Shown here piece after piece: positions 7,186 through 13,445 of a DNA stretch of 19,714 bases. This stretch comes from Treponema sp. (GTDB taxonomy: Bacteria; Spirochaetota; Spirochaetia; Treponematales; Breznakiellaceae). The DNA lies in assembly GCA_031254795.1 (NCBI GenBank), contig JAIRTS010000137.1, positions 1 to 19,714 on the forward strand, in the 5' to 3' direction. Positions within the stretch are counted from its first letter, which is position 1. Every line of letters starts with the position of its first letter. The translations under genes and the position numbers were made by a program. Under the pieces are notes generated by a model. It made no database searches. It had not been told where the DNA came from and was given only the letters and a program-made list of their open reading frames with translations.

Positions 7186-7245
7186 ATGAATGAAATTTCA
7201 GAAAAAAGCCAAGAAAACTTTCAAAAAAGTCTTGAATGGATTTGA
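7186..7245 (+). CDS. possible 19-residue ORF ahead of flaA
   Basis: ATG at 7186 is preceded by ggag (7177-7180) at good spacing and reads MNEISEKSQENFQKSLEWI, then stops. The TGA (7243-7245) lies inside the -35 hexamer TTGACA of the flaA promoter. The peptide is polar with no membrane segment. It could be a real small protein, the tail gene of the upstream transcript, or chance. Confidence 0.3.
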   Translation: MNEISEKSQENFQKSLEWI

Positions 7246-7270
7246 CAAATATTTCATCACGTACTATAAT
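7242..7270 (+). promoter_or_regulatory. perfect-consensus sigma-70 promoter of the flaA pair
   Basis: TTGACA (7242-7247), 17 bp, TATAAT (7265-7270): all twelve positions match consensus. Expected transcription start is near 7277, leaving a leader of about 50 bases with a strong site aaaaggag (7315-7322) six bases before the ATG at 7329. Vegetative-sigma control of flaA, unlike most flagellar genes, fits what is known for spirochaetes. The -35 is embedded in ATTTGACAAAT. Confidence 0.88.
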
Positions 7271-7328
7271 GACACTTGACTTTGTTTCTTTATAGTCTGA
7301 ATATAACGATCAACAAAAGGAGTATCTG

Positions 7329-8120
7329 ATGAAACATGACAGTGTAAGGGTTGTATGCCTTATCCTTATGGCATGTATAGCAGTGGCATCGGGTTTTGCT
7401 GATGAATCTGTCCATTCTTTTGAAACCATCATTTTAGAGACATTTGATCACAACGATCAGTCTCAATATGATTGGAAATTGGAGGGGAGCAAGTTCATCA
7501 CAAAGACCGGTTCTGTAACGTATCCTCGCTTGGCCTATGCCAATGAGTATCCGTCGGCGCTTTTTCCGTCCAAAGACGGGAAAGACGCGAATGGCAATGC
7601 TCTTAACAGCTTGGGCATCAACGGAGCTTTTGATCGCAATGGGTATAACTGGATAGACGTGTCTCCAGTACTCATAGCGGACGATCCGTCAACTGGCAAG
7701 CAGGCGGGCGATTTGGCTGAAATTCCCATCCGGGGCAGAACTAGTTCTATAAGCCTGTGGGTGTGGGGCGCAAATCTTGATTATTCTATAGATGTGTATG
7801 TCAAGGATTATCAAGGTATTGTATACCGTCTGAAGTTGGGCGACCTCAACTATGTAGGTTGGAGAAAATTGACGGCGACAGTGCCTGCCAATATACCTCA
7901 ATCTCACAAGTCGGCGCCATATCTTCGCCCCATACAATTGATGAAGTTTCGCATCTGGACAAAACCGTACGAGCAGGTGAGCAATTTTTATGTATACTTT
8001 GATCAGCTTACGGCGCTCACGGACGTGTATGAGATAATTTACGATGGAAGCGCTATTGAATACTCGGCGACGAGAAGCGACATCTGGAGTACTGATGATA
8101 ATGGAGGATCTGGTCAATGA
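7329..8120 (+). CDS. flaA: flagellar filament outer-layer (sheath) protein FlaA, first copy
   Basis: This 263-residue exported protein is predicted to coat the FlaB core of the periplasmic flagella. The signal peptide is residues 1-24 (hydrophobic CLILMACIAVA, cleavage after SGFA). FlaA-family blocks are FETIILETFDHNDQSQYDWK near the start, GINGAFDRNGYNWIDVSP, RTSSISLWVWGANLDYSIDV then YVKDYQGIVYRLKLGDLNYV and GWRKLTATVPANIPQS, the LMKFRIWTKP segment and FYVYFDQLTALTDVYE. The tail is acidic and low in complexity (DDNGGSGQ). It is driven by the consensus promoter upstream, with aaaaggag six bases before the ATG. Its TGA overlaps the ATG of the second flaA. Spirochaetes usually encode several FlaA paralogues, so which one this is remains open. 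Confidence 0.9.
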   Translation: MKHDSVRVVCLILMACIAVASGFADESVHSFETIILETFDHNDQSQYDWKLEGSKFITKTGSVTYPRLAYANEYPSALFPSKDGKDANGNALNSLGINGAFDRNGYNWIDVSPVLIADDPSTGKQAGDLAEIPIRGRTSSISLWVWGANLDYSIDVYVKDYQGIVYRLKLGDLNYVGWRKLTATVPANIPQSHKSAPYLRPIQLMKFRIWTKPYEQVSNFYVYFDQLTALTDVYEIIYDGSAIEYSATRSDIWSTDDNGGSGQ

Positions 8121-8836
8121 AAAAGCTGTTTTTGGGTATAGTATGTCTATTGGCTGGCGGGTTTTTGTTCGCCCAGTCCGCCGACAATATAGACGCCGCA
8201 AGCCTTGGCGCGGAGAACAGCGCCCAGCAGTATCTAAAAGAAATTTCTGTTGATAAATTTGAATTGGAAGGCTTTTGGCGTTCAGAAATGTCAATTGATC
8301 GGGGAGTGACATTGTCGCGGCTCCGGGAAGGGTCCCCTGAAGGGAAAGAGCCACTTGAAAGCGAACAAGACCTCTCTGTTTCTGACATTTATATTTTAGG
8401 CACCAGGGTTGATTTTTATCATCGCGGACCCGCAACCATTAAAATTTTGGCGCAACATCCCATTCAGGTTGAGGGAATTACCAAGACCATATCGGTATGG
8501 GTTGCCGGAAGAAATTTTAACCATGAGTTGTACGTTATCATTCAGGACTATGACGGCAGGCAATACAGTCTGAAAATGGGTCCCTTGAATTTTCAAGGAT
8601 GGCAACAACTTTCCGTCGCTGTTCCCACGCAGGGAGATGACAGGTTTGGCGGTATTAAGCAACAGGATTACCACTACACCACCAACATGGGCATTAAGAT
8701 TGTAGGTTTTGAGGTCCGTTGCGATCCACTGGAAACCTACGGCACCTATTACTTGTACCTTGATGATCTTCGAGTTGTGACAGATCTCTTCCTCGAAAAC
8801 AGCCGCGATTCTGACGATGTGACGGATGGTTGGTAA
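8117..8836 (+). CDS. flagellar filament outer-layer (sheath) protein FlaA, second copy
   Basis: This 239-residue FlaA paralogue is translationally coupled to the first by an ATGA overlap, with ggagg about 9 bases before its ATG. It has a signal peptide (MKKLFLGIVCLLAGGFLFA, cleavage after residue 19 or 22). The shared core is ITKTISVWVAGRNFNHELYV then IIQDYDGRQYSLKMGPLNFQ and GWQQLSVAVPT, and a C-terminal strand FEVRCDPLETYGTYYLYLDD then LRVVTDLF. The N-terminal half differs strongly from the first copy and lacks the IPQS segment, so the two are diverged partners rather than a recent duplication. A strong terminator follows 17 bases after the stop. It probably makes a second sheath component in a fixed ratio with the first. 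Confidence 0.88.
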   Translation: MKKLFLGIVCLLAGGFLFAQSADNIDAASLGAENSAQQYLKEISVDKFELEGFWRSEMSIDRGVTLSRLREGSPEGKEPLESEQDLSVSDIYILGTRVDFYHRGPATIKILAQHPIQVEGITKTISVWVAGRNFNHELYVIIQDYDGRQYSLKMGPLNFQGWQQLSVAVPTQGDDRFGGIKQQDYHYTTNMGIKIVGFEVRCDPLETYGTYYLYLDDLRVVTDLFLENSRDSDDVTDGW

Positions 8837-8853
8837 GATATACGCATTCCAGA

Positions 8854-8882
8854 AAGGCAGCGCGTTGTGCGTTGCCTTTTTT
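8854..8882 (+). terminator. intrinsic terminator of the flaA operon
   Basis: AAGGCAGCGC (8854-8863) and GCGTTGCCTT (8869-8878) form a 10-bp stem with one G-T pair and a 5-base loop. T residues continue to 8882. It lies 17 bp after the second flaA stop codon. Confidence 0.9.
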
Positions 8883-8934
8883 GGGTGTAGGTATCATAGT
8901 ATTCCTATATACTTTTGATAACGTGATTTTTTCC

Positions 8935-9065
8935 TAGGGATCTGTGCAATCTGTGCAGAAACAACACGACCATTTGGTCATGTTGTTTATTATTGCATCC
9001 GCAATAAAAATGTGAAACATTTTATTTTTTGCGCCGTTCCTATGATGAAATATAAGGAGCGATTT
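8935..9065 (+). promoter_or_regulatory. hairpin-rich leader of the ECF transporter operon
   Basis: Before the S-component ATG there are, in order: two adjacent 9-mers TCTGTGCAA/TCTGTGCAG (8941-8958); a 14-bp stem with one mismatch and TT loop (8959-8972 with 8975-8988); a 7-bp stem TTATTGC-atcc-GCAATAA (8990-9007); and AAAATGT-gaa-ACATTTT (9007-9023) followed by ATTTTTT, which looks like a weak intrinsic terminator 30 bases before the ribosome binding site. The second and third stems share a base, so they could be exclusive. This could be an attenuator or metabolite-sensing leader. No known riboswitch core (FMN, TPP, cobalamin) was recognised. Confidence 0.4.
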
Positions 9066-9641
9066 ATGAAAAACAAATTGATTTCGGTTAAAACTGTGGT
9101 CGCCATTGGCATTGGTTCCGCTATTATGTTTGTCCTGATGCGTTTTGTAGCGCTTCCATCAGGGATTCCCAACACTAATTTTAACCTTTCGCCAGCGATA
9201 GTCGCGGTGTTTGCCGCTGTTTTTGGTCCCATCGCCGGTTTATTCATCGGCTTCATAGGGCATACCTTAACCGATCTGACATGGGGAAGCCCGTGGTGGA
9301 GTTGGATCATCGCGGACGCGCTTTTCGGACTCCTAATCGGCGTCTTTTGGAAACTTTACAAAGTTAATGAAGGCAAATTCGGTTTGCTCCAAGTCCTCTC
9401 ATTTAATCTTATCCAGATGCTGGCGAATGCCACCGCGTGGGTTGTCGTCGCGCCGGCGCTAGACATTTTGATTTATCAAGAGCCTTCGGATAAAGTGATC
9501 GTTCAAGGAGCGGTTGCGGGCGCTTTGAATGCGGGTGTGGTATTGATACTCGGCACAGTTCTGCTTTTGGGATATTCACGGACACGGGTAAAAGCGGGAA
9601 GTCTGAAACAAGGCGGAGATTACAAAACTTCGAAAAAATAG
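9066..9641 (+). CDS. ECF transporter S (substrate-binding) component, UPF0397 family
   Basis: This 191-residue integral membrane protein binds the vitamin-like substrate for an energy-coupling-factor importer. The start is SVKTVVAIGIGSAIMFVLMR, followed by GIPNTNFNLSPAIVAVFAAV then FGPIAGLFIGFIGHTLTDLT, GSPWWSWIIADALFGLLIGV, FNLIQMLANATAWVVVAPAL then DILIYQEP, and a tail RTRVKAGSLKQG. These are the conserved blocks of UPF0397. About five to six hydrophobic segments are visible. I chose the ATG at 9066 because aaggag (9054-9059) lies six bases before it; a GTG at 9012 would add residues that lie in the leader hairpin. ATPase and T genes follow as an operon. The family has been linked to riboflavin or thiamine-type precursors, but the substrate here is not shown by the sequence. 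Confidence 0.85.
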   Translation: MKNKLISVKTVVAIGIGSAIMFVLMRFVALPSGIPNTNFNLSPAIVAVFAAVFGPIAGLFIGFIGHTLTDLTWGSPWWSWIIADALFGLLIGVFWKLYKVNEGKFGLLQVLSFNLIQMLANATAWVVVAPALDILIYQEPSDKVIVQGAVAGALNAGVVLILGTVLLLGYSRTRVKAGSLKQGGDYKTSKK

Positions 9642-9650
9642 GTTTTCTGA

Positions 9651-11378
9651 GTGAATGAAGCGGCGCTGACTTTTAGCAATTTTACTTTTACGTACAAAGC
9701 GCAGACAGCGCCGAGCCTTTATAACATCAATTTAACCATCCGCAAAGGCGAGAAAACGCTTGTGCTGGGGCATTCGGGTTCCGGAAAAACCACGCTGGCT
9801 CATTGTATAAACGGTCTTATACCGCACGCTTTTGACGGCGCCTCAAGCGGATCGCTTTTTGTTTTGGGAGAAGATGTTGGAACACTCGATATTTTTTCTT
9901 TGTCAAAGAAAGTCGGCACGGTCCTACAGGACACGGACGGTCAGTTCGTAGGTTTGAGCGTGGCGGAAGACATCGCGTTCGCCGCTGAGAATGACTGCCT
10001 GCCCGTTGACGAGATGCGCGTCCTCGTATTTGACACGGCAAAACTCGTCAACATAGAAAAGCATCTCAAAAAATCCCCGCAAAACCTTTCCGGCGGGCAG
10101 AAGCAACGGGTTTCCATAGCGGGCGTTCTCATTGACCAGGTGGAAATTCTCCTGTTTGACGAGCCGCTCGCCAATCTTGATCCGGCTGCAGGCAAGCGGG
10201 CCATTGAGCTTATAGACGATTTGCACAAACGGACGAACAAAACCATCATCATCATTGAGCATAGACTGGAAGACGCGCTTCATCGCGGTGTTGATCGCGT
10301 CGTGGTGTTGGAAAAAGGGCGCGTCATCGCGGATATGAAGCCGGAAACTCTGCTCGCCTCAACGGTTTTACGGGACGCCGGCATAAGGGAACCGCTCTAC
10401 ATAAGCGCCTTACGGTACGCGGGCATTGGGATAACCGAGGAGCGCAAGCCGGCGAGCGTCAACTCCATTGAATTCGATTCCATCGCCCTGCAAAAATGGG
10501 ATCAAAGTTTGGATGAAAAGCCCTCCATGGAAAAAACGCCATTTCTTCTTGAAATCAAAAAGCTTTCTTTCAGTTACGGAACGCCGGAGGACTCGCCGAA
10601 TCGCAGCGGTTTGGTGTTGGACGATGTTTCTTTTTCCATTAAAAAAGGCGCCATAGCGGCGCTTGCGGGAAAAAACGGCGCGGGAAAATCAACGCTGGCA
10701 AAACTCATCTGTGGATTTGACAAACCCGTCTCGGGGAGCGTTTTTTTTGACGGCTACGACCTCTCACCTTTTTCCATAAAGGAGCGAGCTGAACGTATCG
10801 GTTATGTAATGCAGAATCCCAATCAAATGATCTCATTTCCGCTGATTTTCGACGAGGTTGCGTTCGGGTTGCGCAACCGGGGAACGCCGGAAAACGAGGT
10901 TAAGGACAGAGTCGAACAGACTTTGAATATCTGCGGATTGTACCCTTTCAAGACATGGCCCATTCGCGCTTTGAGCTTTGGTCAGAAGAAACGGCTTACT
11001 ATCGCGTCTATTCTGGCGCTGGGTCCGTCGATGCTTATATTGGATGAACCGACAGCCGGACAGGATTTTCGCAACTACGCGCGGATCATGGAATTTGTCA
11101 AAAAGCTGAACATGGAACAGGGACTCACCCTGTTGATGATTACCCATGACATGCACCTTATGTTGGAATACACAAGCCAAGCCATTGTCATTGCGGACGG
11201 CAAACTCATCGCCGATGATGAGCCTGCCGTGATCTTGAGCGACAAGGCGAAAACGGAAGCGGCAAGCCTCAAACGGACTTCACTCTACGATCTCGCGGTA
11301 CGCGCGCATATCGCGGACGCCGAAGATTTTGTAAGGAAATTTATCGCCTATGAACAACGTCTTGCTCGCCTACCTTGA
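9651..11378 (+). CDS. ECF transporter double ATPase (fused EcfA-EcfA')
   Basis: This 575-residue cytoplasmic protein has two ABC ATPase domains that power the ECF importer. The first has Walker A GHSGSGKT (40-47), Q-loop LQDTDGQF, signature LSGGQKQR (146-153), Walker B ILLFDEP and switch His204. The second has GKNGAGKS (340-347), Q-loop VMQNPNQM, a variant signature LSFGQKKR (441-448), LILDEP and His499. Both sites keep the catalytic Glu. The linker (about 245-295) is poorly conserved. The start is GTG at 9651, 9 bp after the S gene, with agg at 9640-9642. The end overlaps the T-component gene by 29 bp. Fusion of the two ATPases, as in YkoD, is normal for this family. Confidence 0.93.
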   Translation: MNEAALTFSNFTFTYKAQTAPSLYNINLTIRKGEKTLVLGHSGSGKTTLAHCINGLIPHAFDGASSGSLFVLGEDVGTLDIFSLSKKVGTVLQDTDGQFVGLSVAEDIAFAAENDCLPVDEMRVLVFDTAKLVNIEKHLKKSPQNLSGGQKQRVSIAGVLIDQVEILLFDEPLANLDPAAGKRAIELIDDLHKRTNKTIIIIEHRLEDALHRGVDRVVVLEKGRVIADMKPETLLASTVLRDAGIREPLYISALRYAGIGITEERKPASVNSIEFDSIALQKWDQSLDEKPSMEKTPFLLEIKKLSFSYGTPEDSPNRSGLVLDDVSFSIKKGAIAALAGKNGAGKSTLAKLICGFDKPVSGSVFFDGYDLSPFSIKERAERIGYVMQNPNQMISFPLIFDEVAFGLRNRGTPENEVKDRVEQTLNICGLYPFKTWPIRALSFGQKKRLTIASILALGPSMLILDEPTAGQDFRNYARIMEFVKKLNMEQGLTLLMITHDMHLMLEYTSQAIVIADGKLIADDEPAVILSDKAKTEAASLKRTSLYDLAVRAHIADAEDFVRKFIAYEQRLARLP

Positions 11379-12180
11379 GCGTCAATCGCCCATTCACAGA
11401 CTCTCCGGCGCGACAAAACTCATCGTATTTCTGCTGTGGTCAATCGTTGTCATGGTCGGCTATGACACGAGGATTATGCTGGGATTAAGCGTTATAGGCG
11501 CTGTCTTGTTCGTCGTTTCCGGAACCAAGCTACGTGAAGTGTCGTTTATCTTCAAAATGCTCGTCTTTTTTATGATTCTGAACATCATCGCCATTTATAT
11601 TTTTGCGCCGGAACAGGGCGTACTTATTTATAAGACGCGGCATGCGCTTATCGAAGGATCGGGACGGTGGACTCTCACTGCGGAAGAGCTGTTTTACGAG
11701 TTCAACATACTTCTGAAGTACGCCTGCATCGTGCCAGTCGCCATTCTACTTATCGTAACTACGCATCCAAGCGAATTCGCCGCTTCCCTTAACCGCATTG
11801 GCGTGAGTTACAACATAGCCTACGCGGTGAGTCTCACCCTCCGGTACATACCGGATGTACAGCGGGATTACCAAACGATAGCCCAGTCCCAACAGGCGAG
11901 GGGGTTGGAGCTTTCCAGAAAAGCCTCTCCTGTAAAACGGCTGAAGGGCGCGGCGGCGATCCTTCTGCCCCTCATCTTTTCATCGTTGGATCGCATTGAC
12001 GTGGTAAGTCAGGCGATGGAGTTGCGCGGTTTCGGCAAGGGCAAAAACCGCACGTGGTATTCGCAACGCCCCTTCACCAAAGCCGACGCGCTGACGTTGG
12101 CTGTTTCGGCGGCGCTTTTCATTGGCGCGATGTGGTTCATTTTTAGAGACGGCAGCCGTTTCTGGAATCCGTTTGTCTAG
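11350..12180 (+). CDS. ECF transporter T (transmembrane coupling) component
   Basis: This 276-residue EcfT subunit links the ATPases to the S component. Hydrophobic segments lie at about 22-38, 42-58, 68-86, 124-137 and 245-265. The two coupling-helix motifs are QQARGLEL (181-188) and AMELRGFGKG (222-231), both typical of EcfT, with SLTLRYIPDVQRDY between them. It overlaps the end of the ATPase gene by 29 bp, so translation is probably coupled. The frame ends at 12180, directly before a piece of flaA-like sequence, with no clear T-rich terminator; a stem at 12250-12257/12281-12288 is the only candidate. Confidence 0.92.
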   Translation: MNNVLLAYLERQSPIHRLSGATKLIVFLLWSIVVMVGYDTRIMLGLSVIGAVLFVVSGTKLREVSFIFKMLVFFMILNIIAIYIFAPEQGVLIYKTRHALIEGSGRWTLTAEELFYEFNILLKYACIVPVAILLIVTTHPSEFAASLNRIGVSYNIAYAVSLTLRYIPDVQRDYQTIAQSQQARGLELSRKASPVKRLKGAAAILLPLIFSSLDRIDVVSQAMELRGFGKGKNRTWYSQRPFTKADALTLAVSAALFIGAMWFIFRDGSRFWNPFV

Positions 12181-12187
12181 CGGCCTT

Positions 12188-12330
12188 TGCAGGCGACATA
12201 GCCTGAAAATGGGTTCGTTGAATTTTCAGGGATGGCGGCGACTTTAATTCCGCAAGCGAAGCCGCAAAGCCGCATAGCCAGCTTGCGGCGCCTCGTTGCG
12301 CTTCAAGGCGTCTATTTTTCGCTCTTCCAG
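12188..12330 (+). pseudogene. relic of a flaA gene behind the ECF operon
   Basis: At 12200-12244 the frame reads SLKMGSLNFQGWRRL and then stops. This is the core motif of FlaA (SLKMGPLNFQGWQQL in the gene at 8117). By eye about 39 of 46 bases match 8567-8612. In a neighbouring frame from about 12241 the sequence continues as TLIPQAKPQSR...LRRLVALQGVYFSL, which fits the next FlaA block (TVPANIPQS...FRIW) only loosely. No start, signal peptide or C-terminus remains. It is a decayed third copy or the leftover of a recombination event around the ECF operon. The first part is well supported, the second is tentative. Confidence 0.65.
12250..12288. terminator. hairpin after the ECF operon
   Basis: CCGCAAGC (12250-12257) pairs perfectly with GCTTGCGG (12281-12288) across a 23-base loop. 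There is no T-run. It lies within the flaA relic and is a weak terminator candidate for the transporter operon. Confidence 0.25.
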
Positions 12331-12470
12331 AAACACCGGTACAGCGAACGGACATGCTCCTCACGCCGAGCTACGACGGACGGCGGAAGCGCGCGTGCGT
12401 CAGCGCCGTTGTTTTGTCTTTTCAGCCGTCTTGAGGCCGCGAAACCACCGCCACCCGCAACGCGGACCGT

Positions 12471-12953
12471 TCATAGCGTCAATTCCCAATACCCCACATC
12501 AAGCCACCGGTCGAATTTAAAGCCGATTTCATGGAAGTGAGCTATCTTGATAAAGCCAAATTTTTCGTGCAAGCCGACGCTTCGCTCATTGGGCATGGTA
12601 ATGCACGAGACAACGACGTGGACGTCCATCTTTTTCACCTCGTTAAGGATAGCGGCGATTAGCTTCTTTCCGATGCCTCGCCCTTCGCAACCGCGCTTCA
12701 GGTAAATCGTGTCTTCCACGGAAAAACGATAGGCGAAGCGTTCCTTGAACGTATTGACATAAGCGTAGCCCAACGCTTCGCCATCTTCCTCCCACACCAG
12801 CCACGGGAACGAGGCGGAAACCGTCTGAATTCGCTCTTCCATATCCCGCGCATCAAGCGTACGCTCTTCAAACGAGACAACTGTACGCGCGATATAGTAA
12901 TTGTAAATTTCGCCGAGCGCACGGGCGTCTTCAAGCCGGACAGGACGTATCAT
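12471..12953 (-). CDS. GNAT N-acetyltransferase, phosphinothricin/methionine-sulfoximine type
   Basis: This 160-residue cytosolic enzyme should transfer acetyl from acetyl-CoA to an amino-acid-like amine. The subfamily pattern is clear: MIRPVRLEDARALGEIYNYY, VVSFEERTLD, FPWLVWEEDGEALGYAYVN, RFAYRFSVEDTIYLKRGCEG then RGIGKKLIAAIL (the acetyl-CoA loop GCEGRGIGKK), NERSVGLHEKFGFIKIAHFH then EIGFKFDRWLDVGYWEL. Normal length. Members act on phosphinothricin, methionine sulfoximine or related compounds, and the true substrate is often unknown. Aggga lies about 7 bases before its ATG on the minus strand, and the ATG overlaps the stop of a 27-codon ORF, so the two are probably translated together. 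Confidence 0.88.
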   Translation of the reverse strand: MIRPVRLEDARALGEIYNYYIARTVVSFEERTLDARDMEERIQTVSASFPWLVWEEDGEALGYAYVNTFKERFAYRFSVEDTIYLKRGCEGRGIGKKLIAAILNEVKKMDVHVVVSCITMPNERSVGLHEKFGFIKIAHFHEIGFKFDRWLDVGYWELTL

Positions 12954-13033
12954 ACGGCGTCCCTGGCGGTTAAACCGTCTTTGGCTCCGGGCACCGCCTT
13001 ATATGCAAGCGCTTCCGCCACCACGCTGTTCAT
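12950..13033 (-). CDS. 27-residue ORF coupled to the acetyltransferase
   Basis: On the minus strand an ATG at 13033 has a good ribosome binding site (aggaag, six bases before). It reads MNSVVAEALAYKAVPGAKDG followed by seven more residues (LTARDAV). Its TGA overlaps the ATG of the acetyltransferase gene (ATGA). The frame is open for about 20 codons further upstream to a TAA, so it could also be the tail of a lost gene. I do not recognise the peptide. The spacing and coupling make it a plausible leader peptide or small protein. Confidence 0.45.
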   Translation of the reverse strand: MNSVVAEALAYKAVPGAKDGLTARDAV

Positions 13034-13445
13034 GTTTGTCTTCCTGTTGTAGTATCCAATCTCTCTTCTTCCATAAAAATAGCAATGAGTTTATTTCAAA
13101 ACGCGTAAAACTCTATTTGTTTTGAAAAAAGCTGCCTATAGGCTTGGGAAAAATGGACTAAAATCCACTTTGCCTCTTGAATACATTGTTTTTTATATAA
13201 ACCAATTTCAAAATTGAAGTTTTGAAACAGTTTCATATTATGACATGATATAGCGCGACATGTCTATGGCCTTGTCAAAGGCCACGCGAAGCGTTTGCGC
13301 TGGGGGGACGGATTCATAATGAACCTCACACCCGAAGAGCGCGCGTCTTGTCCGCGCCGCGTCAATTACGAGGCTCGGCGAGCCTTGCGCGTAGCTGTTA
13401 CTTCCGCCGTGACAAACGCGACCCCATGACACGGGGAGGCGCAGG
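12954..13445. other. intergenic stretch between the acetyltransferase and phosphofructokinase genes
   Basis: Apart from the 27-codon ORF at its left end, the stretch holds an AT-rich part (13050-13250) with two TTTCAAAA/TTTTGAAA inverted repeats (13094-13102 with 13119-13127, and about 13206-13213 with 13220-13227) and a double hairpin with T-runs on the minus strand (13125-13167). A GC-rich part (13260-13445) has small hairpins at 13267-13284 and about 13373-13385. A minus-strand frame at 13238-13474 is open, but it overlaps the end of the phosphofructokinase gene and matches nothing I know. Confidence 0.5.
13125..13167 (-). terminator. double terminator downstream of the phosphofructokinase gene
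   Basis: Read on the minus strand, TGGA-TTTTAG-TCCA (13167-13154) is followed by TTTTT. CCCAA comes next, then the palindrome GCCTATAGGC (13143-13134), and after three bases a TTTTTT. It lies about 280 bp after the phosphofructokinase stop and could end that transcript. The same two-hairpin layout occurs at 16397-16444 with different stem bases. Confidence 0.5.

Noticed and set aside
9012..9065. Extended GTG start for the ECF S component
   Set aside because: The added residues are encoded by the leader hairpin and poly-T stretch, whereas the ATG at 9066 has a strong ribosome site and matches the family N-terminus.
8885..9065. Known FMN, TPP or cobalamin riboswitch before the ECF operon
   Set aside because: None of the conserved core sequences of these riboswitches was found, so it is listed only as an unclassified leader.
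12232..12540. 102-codon plus-strand frame starting in the flaA relic
   Set aside because: It lacks a ribosome binding site, runs antisense into the acetyltransferase gene and, beyond the relic part, matches nothing. It is a decayed sequence rather than a gene.
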